From: KACC-23026 sp963829575
GTDB taxonomy: Bacteria; Bacillota; Bacilli; Bacillales; Sporolactobacillaceae
Assembly: GCA_963829575.1 (NCBI GenBank)
Contig: CAWHJF010000016.1
Location: 511,955-575,954 of the forward strand
Length of the DNA: 64,000 nt
Reading direction: 5' to 3'
This document shows, piece by piece, positions 8,989-17,920 of the stretch. Every line of letters begins with the position of its first letter. Within the stretch, counting starts at the first letter, position 1. The position numbers and the translations under genes are program-made. Below the pieces are notes generated by a model. That model was not told the DNA's origin, searched no databases, and saw nothing but the letters and a program-made list of their open reading frames with translations.

Positions 8989-9375
8989 TTCCCTTAAAAC
9001 GTGTTCGCAATACTTCGCACACGACTCGCAAATATAGGAACATTTGACCGACATGGGGTCGCTGAACTGCGCGCATTCCTTACTGCAATGCTTGCAGGTG
9101 TAGGCACATAATCTTAATAGAGAAGGTGTTAAAAAACTTCCTTTCGCCGCTTGACTAGATGTAAAATCACAGATGCCTTCACAATCTCTTAAAAGCTTAA
9201 GCTGTCTTCTTCGCTGAGTAAGATCTTCTTTATCAAGAAGGTAGGTAATCATTTCTTTACAATGAGCACTGCACGCATCCAATACTTGAATCAACTGATT
9301 TTGAGTTAAATTAGTTTCATATTGTCCGTCTGAACCGAGCCGGTCGCTCAAGCGCTGCCGTTTAAAATCGTCCAT
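8980..9375 (-). CDS. four-helix-bundle copper-binding protein (Csp-like, cysteine-rich)
   Basis: A 131-residue cysteine-rich helical protein. Cysteines occur in helical register (CSAHCKE, CEGIC, CAYTCKHCSKEC, CSYICESCAKYCEH), the pattern of the DUF326 / copper storage protein family in which cysteines line the core of a four-helix bundle and bind Cu(I). There is no signal peptide, so it would act in the cytosol (Csp3-like). No copper ATPase or CsoR lies nearby. Upstream on the same strand is the APH-type kinase, 118 bp away. Confidence 0.8.
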   Translation of the reverse strand: MDDFKRQRLSDRLGSDGQYETNLTQNQLIQVLDACSAHCKEMITYLLDKEDLTQRRRQLKLLRDCEGICDFTSSQAAKGSFLTPSLLRLCAYTCKHCSKECAQFSDPMSVKCSYICESCAKYCEHVLREEK

Positions 9376-9493
9376 CTATTTCGACCTCTCCTCCACTATT
9401 TGTCCTTACTAAACTATTCAATAGGGATAGAAGCGTATAGGCATCCACTCAAATCAACTGAAAAATCCATATCTGCCTATTGGCAGCGCCAAT

Positions 9494-10423
9494 TCAGTTC
9501 CTTTTATTAGTCGTTGTTTCAAATAAAAATTCTGTGAACCATTTTGTACATTGATAGGCTGCGGTCCATTCGGGATCATGATCTTCAAGCGCCCAACACG
9601 CATACAAAGTCGACATGGCCACACCAGCTTTAAGCAACTTAATCTCATCCAAACCGAGCGCTTCTTCTATTTTCTTAACACGGAATTTGAGAAGGTCTCT
9701 TGGGTTCTCTTTGTTATGTAAGTGATTAATGAAAAAGGATACCGTATCGCAATAGCGTGAACCTAAAACACCTTTCGGATCAATAGCGAGCCATCCCCGC
9801 TCTGATGAGTAGAGAATATTTTCATGATGAAGATCACCATGAAGCAGTTCAAGCGGTTCATCTGCCGAAAAAAACTCATTAAAATACATTTCCGCGCGTT
9901 CAATGTCTAAAAGGGGAATCGGACCGTTCAAAGTCGCGAACGCCTCTTTATAACGATCTAACCCCGCGGACCATTGTTTAATCGTTGGAACTCGATGCGA
10001 TGCACTTTGTGTCGGTCGACGAATTAATCGCCAAACATGAACAAAGTGCTCAATCACCGCTTCTTCATCATCTAAACGCGAGAGCATAGACCCGGGGTCA
10101 AGTTGTTCAAGTAACATTGCCCCTTCTCCATCATCAAAACGAAGCAGTCGACAACATCCCGCTCCATTATAAGTTTCTAAAGTCCGAGCTTCATTTTGAA
10201 AATCAAACCCATGAAGTCCCAATTTTAAAATAATGGGACACTCATGTCCATCTAACCCTTTTAAAACATAATTATAAGATAAATTCGGAACAGGCGTTAA
10301 AGTGTGAAGGTTCCACTTGTTACAGATTCGGTCCACGCGTTCTAATAACGTGTTAAGCCAATCCTGCCCCACCGCGCCAAACGCCCCAGTCACCTTTTGC
10401 ACAAACTCCTCCGCAAGCTTCAT
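9494..10423 (-). CDS. aminoglycoside phosphotransferase family kinase, APH(6)-like
   Basis: A 309-residue protein-kinase-fold phosphotransferase. The catalytic loop HGDLHHENIL (around residue 197) and the metal-binding IDPKGVLGSRYCD that follows are typical of the APH(6)/hydroxyurea kinase branch, where the usual D-x-G/E is DPKG. Members phosphorylate streptomycin or related hydroxyl substrates, but many chromosomal copies have unknown natural substrates, so resistance should not be assumed. ATG at 10421-10423 lies after a GA-rich stretch. Not in an obvious operon. Confidence 0.8.
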   Translation of the reverse strand: MKLAEEFVQKVTGAFGAVGQDWLNTLLERVDRICNKWNLHTLTPVPNLSYNYVLKGLDGHECPIILKLGLHGFDFQNEARTLETYNGAGCCRLLRFDDGEGAMLLEQLDPGSMLSRLDDEEAVIEHFVHVWRLIRRPTQSASHRVPTIKQWSAGLDRYKEAFATLNGPIPLLDIERAEMYFNEFFSADEPLELLHGDLHHENILYSSERGWLAIDPKGVLGSRYCDTVSFFINHLHNKENPRDLLKFRVKKIEEALGLDEIKLLKAGVAMSTLYACWALEDHDPEWTAAYQCTKWFTEFLFETTTNKRN

Positions 10424-10445
10424 CTAATCCCTCTATTCTTATAAA

Positions 10446-10488
10446 TAAAAAAAACGTCCCCACAAAACCCCCGAGAAACGTTTTTAAA
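10446..10488 (-). terminator. possible terminator after the dedA operon
   Basis: AAAAACG and ACGTTTTT arms with a loop of about 20 nt between the dedA stop and the kinase start; weak stem but long T-run on the - strand. Confidence 0.4.
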
Positions 10489-10504
10489 TCTATTTAAGTT
10501 AGTG

Positions 10505-11113
10505 TTAGGAAATCTGTTTCCGATCTTTAAGTCCTTTATAAATATAGCGAACTACCAGGATGACAACGATCAACGCGACGATATAGGTGAGCGGATGCAA
10601 ATACTTCTGTGCATTTTCCCAATGTTGCCCAAGTTTTAGACCAAAGTAGATCAAGGCAGCGTTCCATGGAATACAGCCAATTAAAGTAAAGACTATAAAT
10701 CGGCCTGCCTTCATTTTGGCAATCCCGGCTGGGAGCGAAATAAAGGTTCGGATCACCGGCAAGTTACGCCCAAAGAAGGTCGCCCAATCGCCATACTTTG
10801 CAAACCAACGCTCCGATTTCTCTAAGTGTTCATAATTGAATAACACGTATTTGCCATACCGCTCCACAAACGGTCGTCCATAGCGTGCACCAATCCAAAG
10901 CATTAACAAGGAACCGAGCAAGTTTCCTAAGACACCCGCGAGCAAGACCGTCATAAAGGACGCCGTCCCTTGTCCGACCATGAAACCGCCATAAAGCATA
11001 ATCACTTCACTAGGAAGTGGAATACAGGCGCTCTCGATAATCATACCAATAAAAATTCCCCATACACCTAAAGTATTAATAAAACTGATCAAACTCGAAG
11101 ATAAATGATGCAT
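10505..11113 (-). CDS. DedA-family membrane protein
   Basis: A 202-residue DedA/VTT-domain protein of the cytoplasmic membrane. The family core is clear: ESACIPLPSEVIMLYGG near residue 30, followed by the GNLLGSLLMLWIGARYGRP re-entrant region and FFGRNLPVIRTFISLPAG. DedA proteins are linked to lipid scrambling or undecaprenyl-phosphate recycling. It is the third gene of a tight operon (15 nt after the GtrA gene), which fits a role in lipid-linked sugar handling. Confidence 0.9.
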   Translation of the reverse strand: MHHLSSSLISFINTLGVWGIFIGMIIESACIPLPSEVIMLYGGFMVGQGTASFMTVLLAGVLGNLLGSLLMLWIGARYGRPFVERYGKYVLFNYEHLEKSERWFAKYGDWATFFGRNLPVIRTFISLPAGIAKMKAGRFIVFTLIGCIPWNAALIYFGLKLGQHWENAQKYLHPLTYIVALIVVILVVRYIYKGLKDRKQIS

Positions 11114-11128
11114 CCACTGTCCCCGTTT

Positions 11129-11611
11129 CTATGGTTTTGGGTCTTCTTTCAAATAAGACCGAGCTTTCCGCTTCCTTGACGCGTCACGAAACACAAAATA
11201 TTTCATAAAAAAGAAGCTACAGAGTGAGGACAAGAACATCGACAAGAGTTTGGCAATATTATCATTCACGAGTGTCGGTAAATAGTGAAGATTACTTAAA
11301 AGGATTGTCGCCCCATAGAAGATCCCATCACTAATTAATAAGCTCACGAATGCTTGAGCCACAAACGCCACTTTTTGGGTGTGAGTCCCTTGAACCCCAT
11401 CTCGAAACGTAAATCGCGAGTTCCAGATGTAACTGTTTAAAACAGCCAAAGAGTAAGCAATGGTATTGAATAGGACATCTACTAAATGATTCGCATGCGG
11501 CCATAACCACAGCATCAAATTTAGACTGCCCAAATCAAGCGCACCGCTCGTAAGGCCCACAGTCCCAAACTTTAGGTATTGAATCAACCCTTTGATTAGT
11601 CCTTGTTTCAC
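11129..11611 (-). CDS. GtrA-family membrane protein
   Basis: A 160-residue protein with four hydrophobic helices and the GtrA signature (QYLKFGTVGLTSGALDLG at the start and VLNSYIWNSRFTFRD in the middle). GtrA-like proteins are thought to move polyprenyl-phosphate-linked sugars across the membrane. It lies 13 nt after the glycosyltransferase and 15 nt before dedA, supporting one transcript for sugar transfer onto a membrane lipid or wall polymer. Confidence 0.88.
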   Translation of the reverse strand: MKQGLIKGLIQYLKFGTVGLTSGALDLGSLNLMLWLWPHANHLVDVLFNTIAYSLAVLNSYIWNSRFTFRDGVQGTHTQKVAFVAQAFVSLLISDGIFYGATILLSNLHYLPTLVNDNIAKLLSMFLSSLCSFFFMKYFVFRDASRKRKARSYLKEDPKP

Positions 11612-11624
11612 ACTTTAAGCTCCC

Positions 11625-12776
11625 TTATTTTATGTCATCAAGGATTCTAAGTTGTCGCTCTTTTACTTTAAAGACCTCTTTATAATAGCCCAGAAGTTGC
11701 TCTGCCTGAGCTTCCCAACTAAAATGACGACTTGAAGCTCGAGCTTGTTCAGATAAAGTTTGGCGATAAGACTCATTTTCTAACGTCAAAACCTTTTGAA
11801 CAAATTCACCCTTCTTTTTCGGATTATATAAAACACCTGTCATGCCGTCGTTAATTTGTTCTTCAGTTGGGCCACTCTTTGCTGCCACAATCGGAAGTCC
11901 GGAGGCCATGGCTTCTAAGATAACAAGGCCCAAGGTTTCTGTTGTGGAAGGGAAAATAAAAATATCAGAGGAGGCGTAAGCTTGAGCTAATTCTTCCCCT
12001 TGTAAGAATCCTGTAAAGACCGTTTGGGTCCCTTTGAAATATTTTTCAAGCGCAGGACGATGCGGCCCATCTCCTACCATTGCCATACAGAATTCATCGG
12101 ATGCTTCGAGCACATCTCTTACTTTTTCTAACTCTTTTTCCGGTGCAATCCGCCCTACATATAATAGCAACTTCTTTTCAGGATGTCCGTTTGTCAAACG
12201 TTCACGCATGGCTTGATCATAATTACCCGGATGATACTTCTTCGTATCGACTCCGCGCTGCCAGACATGAACATTATGGAAGTTTTGTTCTTTCAAGTCT
12301 TTGGAAACCGAATTAGAGGTACAAAGGTTCAGATCGGCCTTATTATGGAGCTTTCTAAAATACCACCATAGGGCTGGCTTCAGCCACGGAAGTCGATAAT
12401 AGTCCGCATAAATAGGGACATGGGTATGATAAGACGCCAAAAGTGGCCATTTATGCCGGTTGGCAGCGTAGACCCCTGATACCCCTAGAAATGCGGGATT
12501 CACCACATGAACAAGATCCGGCTGATACTCCCTTAAAAGTCGATCCACTTTCTTAGTTGGAAACGCGAATTTTTTTCCAGGATAAAGGAAAAAGGTCTGA
12601 CCTGGAATACCTTCCACGCGTGCTCCTTTGTATTCTTTGATCCCCATTTCCGGTGCAATGACCAGAATTTCAAGACCCGCTTCTTGAATTAACCAATCCA
12701 CAGTTGCAGTCAGTCTTGTTACGATCCCATCAATTTGGGGATAAAATGTTTCCGTTACAATCGCGAGCTTCATCAT
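11625..12776 (-). CDS. GT4-family glycosyltransferase
   Basis: GT-B fold glycosyltransferase of about 383 residues from ATG 12776. The N-terminal acceptor domain starts with MKLAIVTETFYPQIDGIVTR; the C-terminal nucleotide-sugar domain has LLYVGRIAPEKELE, IFIFPSTTETLGLVILEAMA (the GT4 EX7E motif) and a G-L-P segment. This resembles the alpha-mannosyltransferase / diacylglycerol glycosyltransferase group, but donor and acceptor cannot be read from sequence. The first ATG is poorly supported by a ribosome site; GTG at 12785 is an alternative. First gene of the operon with GtrA and DedA genes. Confidence 0.88.
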   Translation of the reverse strand: MMKLAIVTETFYPQIDGIVTRLTATVDWLIQEAGLEILVIAPEMGIKEYKGARVEGIPGQTFFLYPGKKFAFPTKKVDRLLREYQPDLVHVVNPAFLGVSGVYAANRHKWPLLASYHTHVPIYADYYRLPWLKPALWWYFRKLHNKADLNLCTSNSVSKDLKEQNFHNVHVWQRGVDTKKYHPGNYDQAMRERLTNGHPEKKLLLYVGRIAPEKELEKVRDVLEASDEFCMAMVGDGPHRPALEKYFKGTQTVFTGFLQGEELAQAYASSDIFIFPSTTETLGLVILEAMASGLPIVAAKSGPTEEQINDGMTGVLYNPKKKGEFVQKVLTLENESYRQTLSEQARASSRHFSWEAQAEQLLGYYKEVFKVKERQLRILDDIK

Positions 12777-13071
12777 TTCAAACACACTTTCTATAGTTAG
12801 CCTTGTGCCTAATTGTTTAGTTTTTATAACGTTAAACGCTTAGCTTGGCCTCTTGTCCAACCCACAGTTCTAAGATCACGGTTACGTGGTCTCAGCCTTC
12901 GGGTTCACGTCAAAAGACCTTTATTTCAAATAAAAGTTCATTTCTATTTTAAATTTTACTTATTCTGCCCTATTGAATCAAATATAACGAGCAAGTCTTA
13001 ACACTAGCTTAACAAAAAGTATGGCATCCAACACCTTAAATGACTAAAAACCATAAATTACTACTCAATCT

Positions 13072-14892
13072 TTACGTGTCACCTAACCGTATGCGAGTCA
13101 CTGGAACGCCTTCGCGAATGCCTTTTAACTGCGCGTTGAATCCTTCTTTAGAGACTTCAAGAGCATTTAAGATCTTTTGTACGCTCGGATCTTGAAGCAG
13201 TGTGTCACTAAGCACAAGATCTTCTCCTTCACTTAGACCTTGAATTCTCGCCGCAAGATTCACGGTTCGACCAAAATAATCCAAACGGTCATTCGAGTTC
13301 ACAGCAATGGCAGAACCCGCATGAAGCCCCAGTTTTAAGATAATGGAATACCCATTTTCTTCATTAAAAAGATGGATGTCCTTTAAAAGCTCGGTTGCGG
13401 CCCCCATTGCCTGATTGGGTTCTTGAAAAACCGCCATGACGGCATCCCCAATGGTCTTGACCACAGCGCCTTTATTTTGTTTGACACGTTCTGTAATCAA
13501 CTCAAAATGATGGCGCACTTGGGCGTAGGCTTCGGCATCTCCTTTTGTTTCATAAAGAGCCGTGGAGCCTTTTAGGTCACTAAACAAAAAAGCCAAATAA
13601 CTCACTTTGATTTGCGTTCCCGGTGAAAGCACTTCAGAAGAAAATAAGTCCCTAAACTCTTGCATAGACGTCACATGATTCGCCGTTGTTAGTTGCGTAG
13701 TCCAAGCTAAATCTTCTACGACGAGGATTTGCGTTTCACCCGTCTGATTCTTTACCATCATCCCATTGCTCCCATCAGTCTGAGAAGGGGTAAATGGACC
13801 TTTTTCGAACCCATTTGACGTAAGGCTCAGTTGAGCATCCATTAAATTCGGATAATAAGACCAATTTTTCTGTAACACGCGGAGTCGTCTGGATTTCCCA
13901 TCGACAAGGAGATTATGGGGTACGACTGAAGATTGCCCACTCTTAATCAATTGTTGATTTAGGATATGGGGTGTAATCATTGGGCCTGATACACAATATG
14001 TTTGTTCTTGTGCCACTCGAATTAACGGATGAACAGAAAAACGAATCTCGACATATTGGTCAAAATCCAGATCATACTCAATCCCACAAAAATCACAATG
14101 AACATGATTTTGGACATCTTGAAGGTGTGGAACTTCCACTTTTGAAACTCGACAATTCGGACACATCAAGTGCCAGCTGATCTCTGTCAAACCAAGCTTC
14201 GTGGCATACAGGAAAACCCGAAGCGTTTCATGGCGGTCTACTCCCCATCGATCGGCCCATTCGTAAGGGCGCATATTCAAGACGCGATCGTCATGGCTTG
14301 AGCGAATATGCGTGTCTAGCAAATCCGCAATGGTCAGATCAACGGGCGATTGCTTTAATTGCGCCATCCGAGTTCCAAGCTGGAGGGCATTCCATTTAAT
14401 TGTTCTTGGCGGTTCAATCCCTGTTTGGTGGTTTAGCTGGGACGGTGAGGCTGCTTTTCCTGCAATGAACCGGAGGTAGTGAATGGTTTGTTTCATGGCT
14501 CTCTTTCCAATGAACGGGACACCCACCAATCCGAGCAGACCACGTGGCGTAAAATCAGCAAAAAGCGTCACTTCTGTTTCATGCCCGACCTCTTTTAATC
14601 GAACGCCTCCATAAAAACGTTCGATGGGACCCGTTTCATACTGACGTTCCACCGCATAGTAGGATTGCTGTTCCCACTCAAAAGGAAATTCCTTCCATCG
14701 AATCGGAACCATCCCAAGGACTTTAGCTTCTGCCCAGCGAAAAAAAGGACGGTGATTCGAATCCGGAATGGAAAAGTGAACCGGAAAAAGACCAATAAAT
14801 CGATTGAGGTGATCGGTATCACTAAGAAGTTTCCAAACGGTTTCAATTGGCATCGAAAGTTGGATCGTAAACGTATAATGCTTAATTTTCAT
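13072..14892 (-). CDS. class III adenylate/guanylate cyclase with SRPBCC and zinc-ribbon regions
   Basis: A 606-residue multidomain protein. Residues 1-150 look like an SRPBCC/polyketide-cyclase-type ligand-binding domain (MPIETVWKLLSDTDHLNRFI). The middle includes a CPNC/CDFC pair, a zinc ribbon as in DUF5939 proteins. Residues about 430-600 are a class III nucleotide cyclase: LAFLFSDLKGSTALYE supplies the first metal aspartate, VVKTIGDAVMAVF the lysine and second aspartate, and DYFGRTVNLAARIQ the Asn/Arg transition-state pair, so all main catalytic positions seem present. It should make cAMP or cGMP in the cytosol. It is last in an operon with a DUF3307 gene and a GAF-HD-GYP gene, pairing two second-messenger chemistries. 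Confidence 0.85.
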   Translation of the reverse strand: MKIKHYTFTIQLSMPIETVWKLLSDTDHLNRFIGLFPVHFSIPDSNHRPFFRWAEAKVLGMVPIRWKEFPFEWEQQSYYAVERQYETGPIERFYGGVRLKEVGHETEVTLFADFTPRGLLGLVGVPFIGKRAMKQTIHYLRFIAGKAASPSQLNHQTGIEPPRTIKWNALQLGTRMAQLKQSPVDLTIADLLDTHIRSSHDDRVLNMRPYEWADRWGVDRHETLRVFLYATKLGLTEISWHLMCPNCRVSKVEVPHLQDVQNHVHCDFCGIEYDLDFDQYVEIRFSVHPLIRVAQEQTYCVSGPMITPHILNQQLIKSGQSSVVPHNLLVDGKSRRLRVLQKNWSYYPNLMDAQLSLTSNGFEKGPFTPSQTDGSNGMMVKNQTGETQILVVEDLAWTTQLTTANHVTSMQEFRDLFSSEVLSPGTQIKVSYLAFLFSDLKGSTALYETKGDAEAYAQVRHHFELITERVKQNKGAVVKTIGDAVMAVFQEPNQAMGAATELLKDIHLFNEENGYSIILKLGLHAGSAIAVNSNDRLDYFGRTVNLAARIQGLSEGEDLVLSDTLLQDPSVQKILNALEVSKEGFNAQLKGIREGVPVTRIRLGDT

Positions 14893-14908
14893 AGGTACAT
14901 CCGTCCCT

Positions 14909-15259
14909 TTAAATCTTGGACAGCCATAAGGCTATAACTAGTATAATAAGATGAAAGATTTGATCGGTCACTATGGACAACCAACCTTCTTCTGCCCCTT
15001 TAGCTCCTTGAATGGTTCGAACCCAAAAACGAACAAAAAAGCGTCGGTCAAGAATCACATGGGAAAGGAAGATCACCGAAACCCCGACCCAATCGAGATT
15101 TTTTGTAGCGAAACCAAAAATAGCCACACATAAGGTGTAGACAAACGAATGAACCAACAAGGGGACCCATTCTTTTTCTTTGCGTGTCGCCATCCAATTG
15201 GTTTGGAAGAGAAAATCACCCACTAAGTGCCCGATGAATAGCCAATTAAAAGGACTCAT
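14909..15259 (-). CDS. DUF3307-family membrane protein
   Basis: A 116-residue membrane protein with three or four helices. The N-terminal HLVGDFLFQTNWMA and later HVILDRRFFVRFW plus DQIFHLIIL give the His/Asp pattern of DUF3307. Function unknown. Its ATG overlaps the stop of the upstream GAF-HD-GYP gene by 4 nt (ATGA), and the cyclase follows after 16 nt, so the three are translationally coupled. Confidence 0.8.
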   Translation of the reverse strand: MSPFNWLFIGHLVGDFLFQTNWMATRKEKEWVPLLVHSFVYTLCVAIFGFATKNLDWVGVSVIFLSHVILDRRFFVRFWVRTIQGAKGAEEGWLSIVTDQIFHLIILVIALWLSKI

Positions 15260-16383
15260 GGCTTCGCCACTTTTTGAAGCGACGATTTTTTCATCTGCTC
15301 ACAAAAAACATCCACTAATAGGGCATCATACATGGACTCTTTACAACGGATGAGTTCTTCCATCCCCTCATCAATTGACTTGCCTTTTTGATAAGGGCGA
15401 TCCGTTGTCATGGCATCAAATGAATCCGCAATCCCGACAATTCGTGGAAACAAGGGAATATGCTCAGCCGTTAATCCATTTGGATAGCCTGATCCATTCA
15501 GTCTCTCATGGTGCATGATGGCCACCTCAACTGAATGTTGGATTAAAGGACGCGGTTCGATGTTGCTCAAAATTTCGGCCCCAATTGTTGTATGTTGTTT
15601 GATTAACTCATACTCCTCATCTGTTAAACGGGACGTCTTCCCAAGAACATGATCTGGAATCCCCAATTTGCCAATATCATGCAACAAAGCGGCCCGCTCA
15701 AGTTCCTTTTTTTCGTCTTTCGACAGCATAAGCCCTTCGGCGATAAGCAGTGAATAGCGTGCCACGCGTTCAGAGTGACCCGCCGTATAAGGGTCACGTG
15801 CATCTAGCGCTCGCGCAAGCGTTTTAACTAGACTGATTAAAAGTTGATAAATCTCAGAATACATTTGACTGTTATGTAGCGCTAAAGCTGAATGGCTTGC
15901 TAATGCCGTCGCAAGTCTCTGATCCTCTTCATTAAAAAGGGCGTTCCCTTGTTTATTGAGAAGCTGTAACGCGCCCATTTTTTTCGATTTCACTTGTAAA
16001 GGGACGGTCAACATCGAGCGCGTGATAAACCCACTCTCTTCATCAACCCGAGAGGACCAACGCTCGTCCAGGGTGACGTCTTCGATCAGTCCTGTTTCTC
16101 CCGTTTGGATCACATGACCGACAATGCCCTCATCAAGCCTTAGTGTGATTCCGATTAAGTTCTTTGAGGTTGGACCAAAAACAGCCTTGGCTGTAAGGGT
16201 TTCATCTGAATCAATCACCCATAGCGTCCCAGCCTCTGCACCCAGAAGCGTCGCCATCTGCTTTAAAATTTGATTAAACACGTCTTCTTGATCCAGATCT
16301 GAGTTCAAGGCTTGTGTGGCATCTAATAGGCCTAGCAGCTGTTCCATTCGTTCAACTAAATCCTCATAATCTTTCAAGCACAT
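15256..16383 (-). CDS. GAF domain HD-GYP phosphodiesterase
   Basis: Cytosolic signalling protein of 375 residues from ATG 16383. A GAF sensor occupies roughly residues 15-180 (LLGAEAGTLWVID, DEGIVGHVIQTGETGLI). The HD-GYP domain follows with LLHDIGKLGIPD, the HHERLNGSGYP motif that gives the family its name, and RIVGIADSFDAMTTDRPY. HD-GYP enzymes hydrolyse cyclic di-GMP. I prefer ATG 16383 because GGGAAGGGGAGC precedes it; an in-frame ATG at 16419 would add 12 residues. First gene of the three-gene signalling operon. Confidence 0.88.
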   Translation of the reverse strand: MCLKDYEDLVERMEQLLGLLDATQALNSDLDQEDVFNQILKQMATLLGAEAGTLWVIDSDETLTAKAVFGPTSKNLIGITLRLDEGIVGHVIQTGETGLIEDVTLDERWSSRVDEESGFITRSMLTVPLQVKSKKMGALQLLNKQGNALFNEEDQRLATALASHSALALHNSQMYSEIYQLLISLVKTLARALDARDPYTAGHSERVARYSLLIAEGLMLSKDEKKELERAALLHDIGKLGIPDHVLGKTSRLTDEEYELIKQHTTIGAEILSNIEPRPLIQHSVEVAIMHHERLNGSGYPNGLTAEHIPLFPRIVGIADSFDAMTTDRPYQKGKSIDEGMEELIRCKESMYDALLVDVFCEQMKKSSLQKVAKP

Positions 16384-16472
16384 GCTCCCCTTCCCATTTT
16401 CAAAATGACCGTGCAGCATCCAAGTACCATTTCTTTCTTCAGTTTAATCAAATTTTGTCGATTTAGCGAGAA

Positions 16473-16522
16473 TTTTTTGTTTAGGGGGGACAGTCCCGGG
16501 ACTGTCCCCCCTAAACAAAAAA
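16473..16522. repeat. 50-bp perfect palindrome
   Basis: Two exact 25-nt arms meet at CCC|GGG (16497/16498). Each contains a GGGGGGACAGTCCC core and an AAACAAAAAA tail. It can act as a bidirectional terminator, but the zero-length loop and perfect symmetry are unusual. Confidence 0.9.
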
Positions 16523-16552
16523 GAGAAGGTCGACACAAAATCGACCCTCTCA
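16523..16552 (-). terminator. terminator of the FMN reductase gene
   Basis: GAGAAGGTCGA pairs with TCGACCCTCTC across a CACAAAA loop. It lies directly after the reductase stop and beside the 50-bp palindrome, whose TTTTTT arm can supply the T-run on the - strand. Confidence 0.6.
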
Positions 16553-16566
16553 ATTACTATGAATAT

Positions 16567-17106
16567 TTAATTTTTAATGGAATTAAGGAGTGACTCCACA
16601 ACGGTATCCAAAAAGGTCAATGTGTTGTCATCGACGAGTTGACCATCTTTGATTTTATCCGTTGCAAAATTTACTAGCACTTCACTAGTGGCCGCTGGCA
16701 GCACGCGAGCCTGAACACCCGGACTCGCGAGGACATCTCTCAAATGGGCCTGTGCTCGAATGGTTCCAAATGCCGTAGGAGAGGCGCCGACCGCCATAAC
16801 CGGTTTTCCAATCAACACTTTGTCGACGCGCGAGCACCAATCAATCGCATTTTTAAGGACGCCTGGAATGCTCCAATTGTACTCAGGTGTCACGATCAAA
16901 ACCCCGTCTGCCGCTGCAATAGATTTTTTTAACTGAACAACCTCTTCAGCAGGTTCTAATTCATCGTCTTGATTAAATAAAGGAAGCTTGCCCAAATCAG
17001 GAATCTCCAATTCAAATTGCTCGGCATAGCGTGCCTTGACTGTCTCGGCAATAGCCCGATTCAAAGAATCCCTCCTCAAGCTCCCTAACAATGCAACTAA
17101 TTTCAT
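16567..17106 (-). CDS. NADPH-dependent FMN reductase (flavodoxin fold)
   Basis: A 179-residue NAD(P)H:FMN/quinone/azo reductase of the NADPH_dep_FMN_red family. The FMN phosphate loop appears as LLGSLRRDSLNRAIAE at the N-terminus, and the family signature VTPEYNWSIPGVLKNAIDW sits near residue 80. It would reduce quinones or azo compounds in the cytosol. Start ATG 17106 is preceded by GAAGGAG; an in-frame TTG at 17124 includes the ribosome site and is unlikely. Confidence 0.9.
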   Translation of the reverse strand: MKLVALLGSLRRDSLNRAIAETVKARYAEQFELEIPDLGKLPLFNQDDELEPAEEVVQLKKSIAAADGVLIVTPEYNWSIPGVLKNAIDWCSRVDKVLIGKPVMAVGASPTAFGTIRAQAHLRDVLASPGVQARVLPAATSEVLVNFATDKIKDGQLVDDNTLTFLDTVVESLLNSIKN

Positions 17107-17181
17107 CCGCTTACACTCCTTCAACTTTCATATTCTTCTAATAAAAAAAGAGATGGCATCACCCATCTCTTTGACAACGTT

Positions 17182-17718
17182 TTACTCAGCCGCTTTTGCA
17201 GCTTGGATTTCTGCGGTGATTTTCACTTCATCTCCGACTAAAACGCCACCTGTTTCAAGGGCTGCATTCCAGGAAAGGCCGAAATCGCTTCTTTTAATTT
17301 TAGTTGTTGCTGAAAAACCAACAACATCTTGTCCCCAAGGGTTTTTCCCTTCACCCTCGAACGTGGTTTTGAATGTAACCGATTTTGTTACACCTTTAAT
17401 AGTAAGATCACCTGTTAGATCATATTCATCATCGTCAGTTTTGACAATTTTAGTTGATTTGAAGGTCATTTTTGGGTGCGTGTCTTTTTCAAATAGATCC
17501 GCTGACTTCAAGTGTGCATCACGGTCCGCATTACGTGTGTTGATGCTGTCGATATCGACTGAAAAATCGATTTCAGCATCTGACAAATCTGTCGGATCTG
17601 CAATCACAGTTGCTTCGAATTGATCAAAATTCCCTCTCACTTTTGAGACCATCATGTGTTTTACCATGAATTCTAATGAACTATGCGCTAGGTCGACTGC
17701 TAATGTTTGTTTTGCCAT
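17182..17718 (-). CDS. YceI-family lipid-binding protein
   Basis: A 178-residue beta-barrel protein of the YceI family, which binds polyisoprenoid chains in a lipocalin-like pocket. Typical pieces are DLAHSSLEFMVKHMMVSKVRGNF, ADLFEKDTHPKMTF spacing and the DLTIKGVTK strand (fragments only). There is no signal peptide, so it is a cytosolic member. ATG follows TTTGGAGG by 9 nt. A strong SigA-type promoter lies upstream and an HxlR-type regulator is divergent, suggesting control by that regulator. Confidence 0.9.
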   Translation of the reverse strand: MAKQTLAVDLAHSSLEFMVKHMMVSKVRGNFDQFEATVIADPTDLSDAEIDFSVDIDSINTRNADRDAHLKSADLFEKDTHPKMTFKSTKIVKTDDDEYDLTGDLTIKGVTKSVTFKTTFEGEGKNPWGQDVVGFSATTKIKRSDFGLSWNAALETGGVLVGDEVKITAEIQAAKAAE

Positions 17719-17786
17719 TGATAAATACCTCCAAAGTTTTATTTAAATCAAATGTATTGACTTACTTTTAATAAGTTTATGAATAA

Positions 17787-17815
17787 AGTATAGTTCATAA
17801 AAATAGGTACGTCAA
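17787..17815 (-). promoter_or_regulatory. SigA-type promoter of yceI
   Basis: On the - strand TTGACG (17810-17815), a 17-nt spacer and TATACT (17787-17792), about 70 nt upstream of the yceI start. Confidence 0.75.
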
Positions 17816-17866
17816 CTATTTCAATAAAATTTACTAAGAACTTATCTTTGTAAGTAGTATTCGATT

Positions 17867-17888
17867 GATGTAAGGTATAGCTTACATC
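17867..17888. promoter_or_regulatory. candidate operator between yceI and the HxlR-type regulator
   Basis: Inverted repeat GATGTAAG-GTATAG-CTTACATC, 8-bp perfect arms with a 6-bp spacer, lying between the two divergent promoters. The size suits a winged-helix dimer such as an HxlR-family protein. Confidence 0.6.
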
Positions 17889-17920
17889 ACCTGTTATCTA
17901 CTAACATCTGTCAAAAAATA

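Noticed and set aside
9454..9648. Short - strand ORF overlapping the kinase gene
   Set aside because: Out-of-frame shadow of the APH-like gene with no ribosome site.
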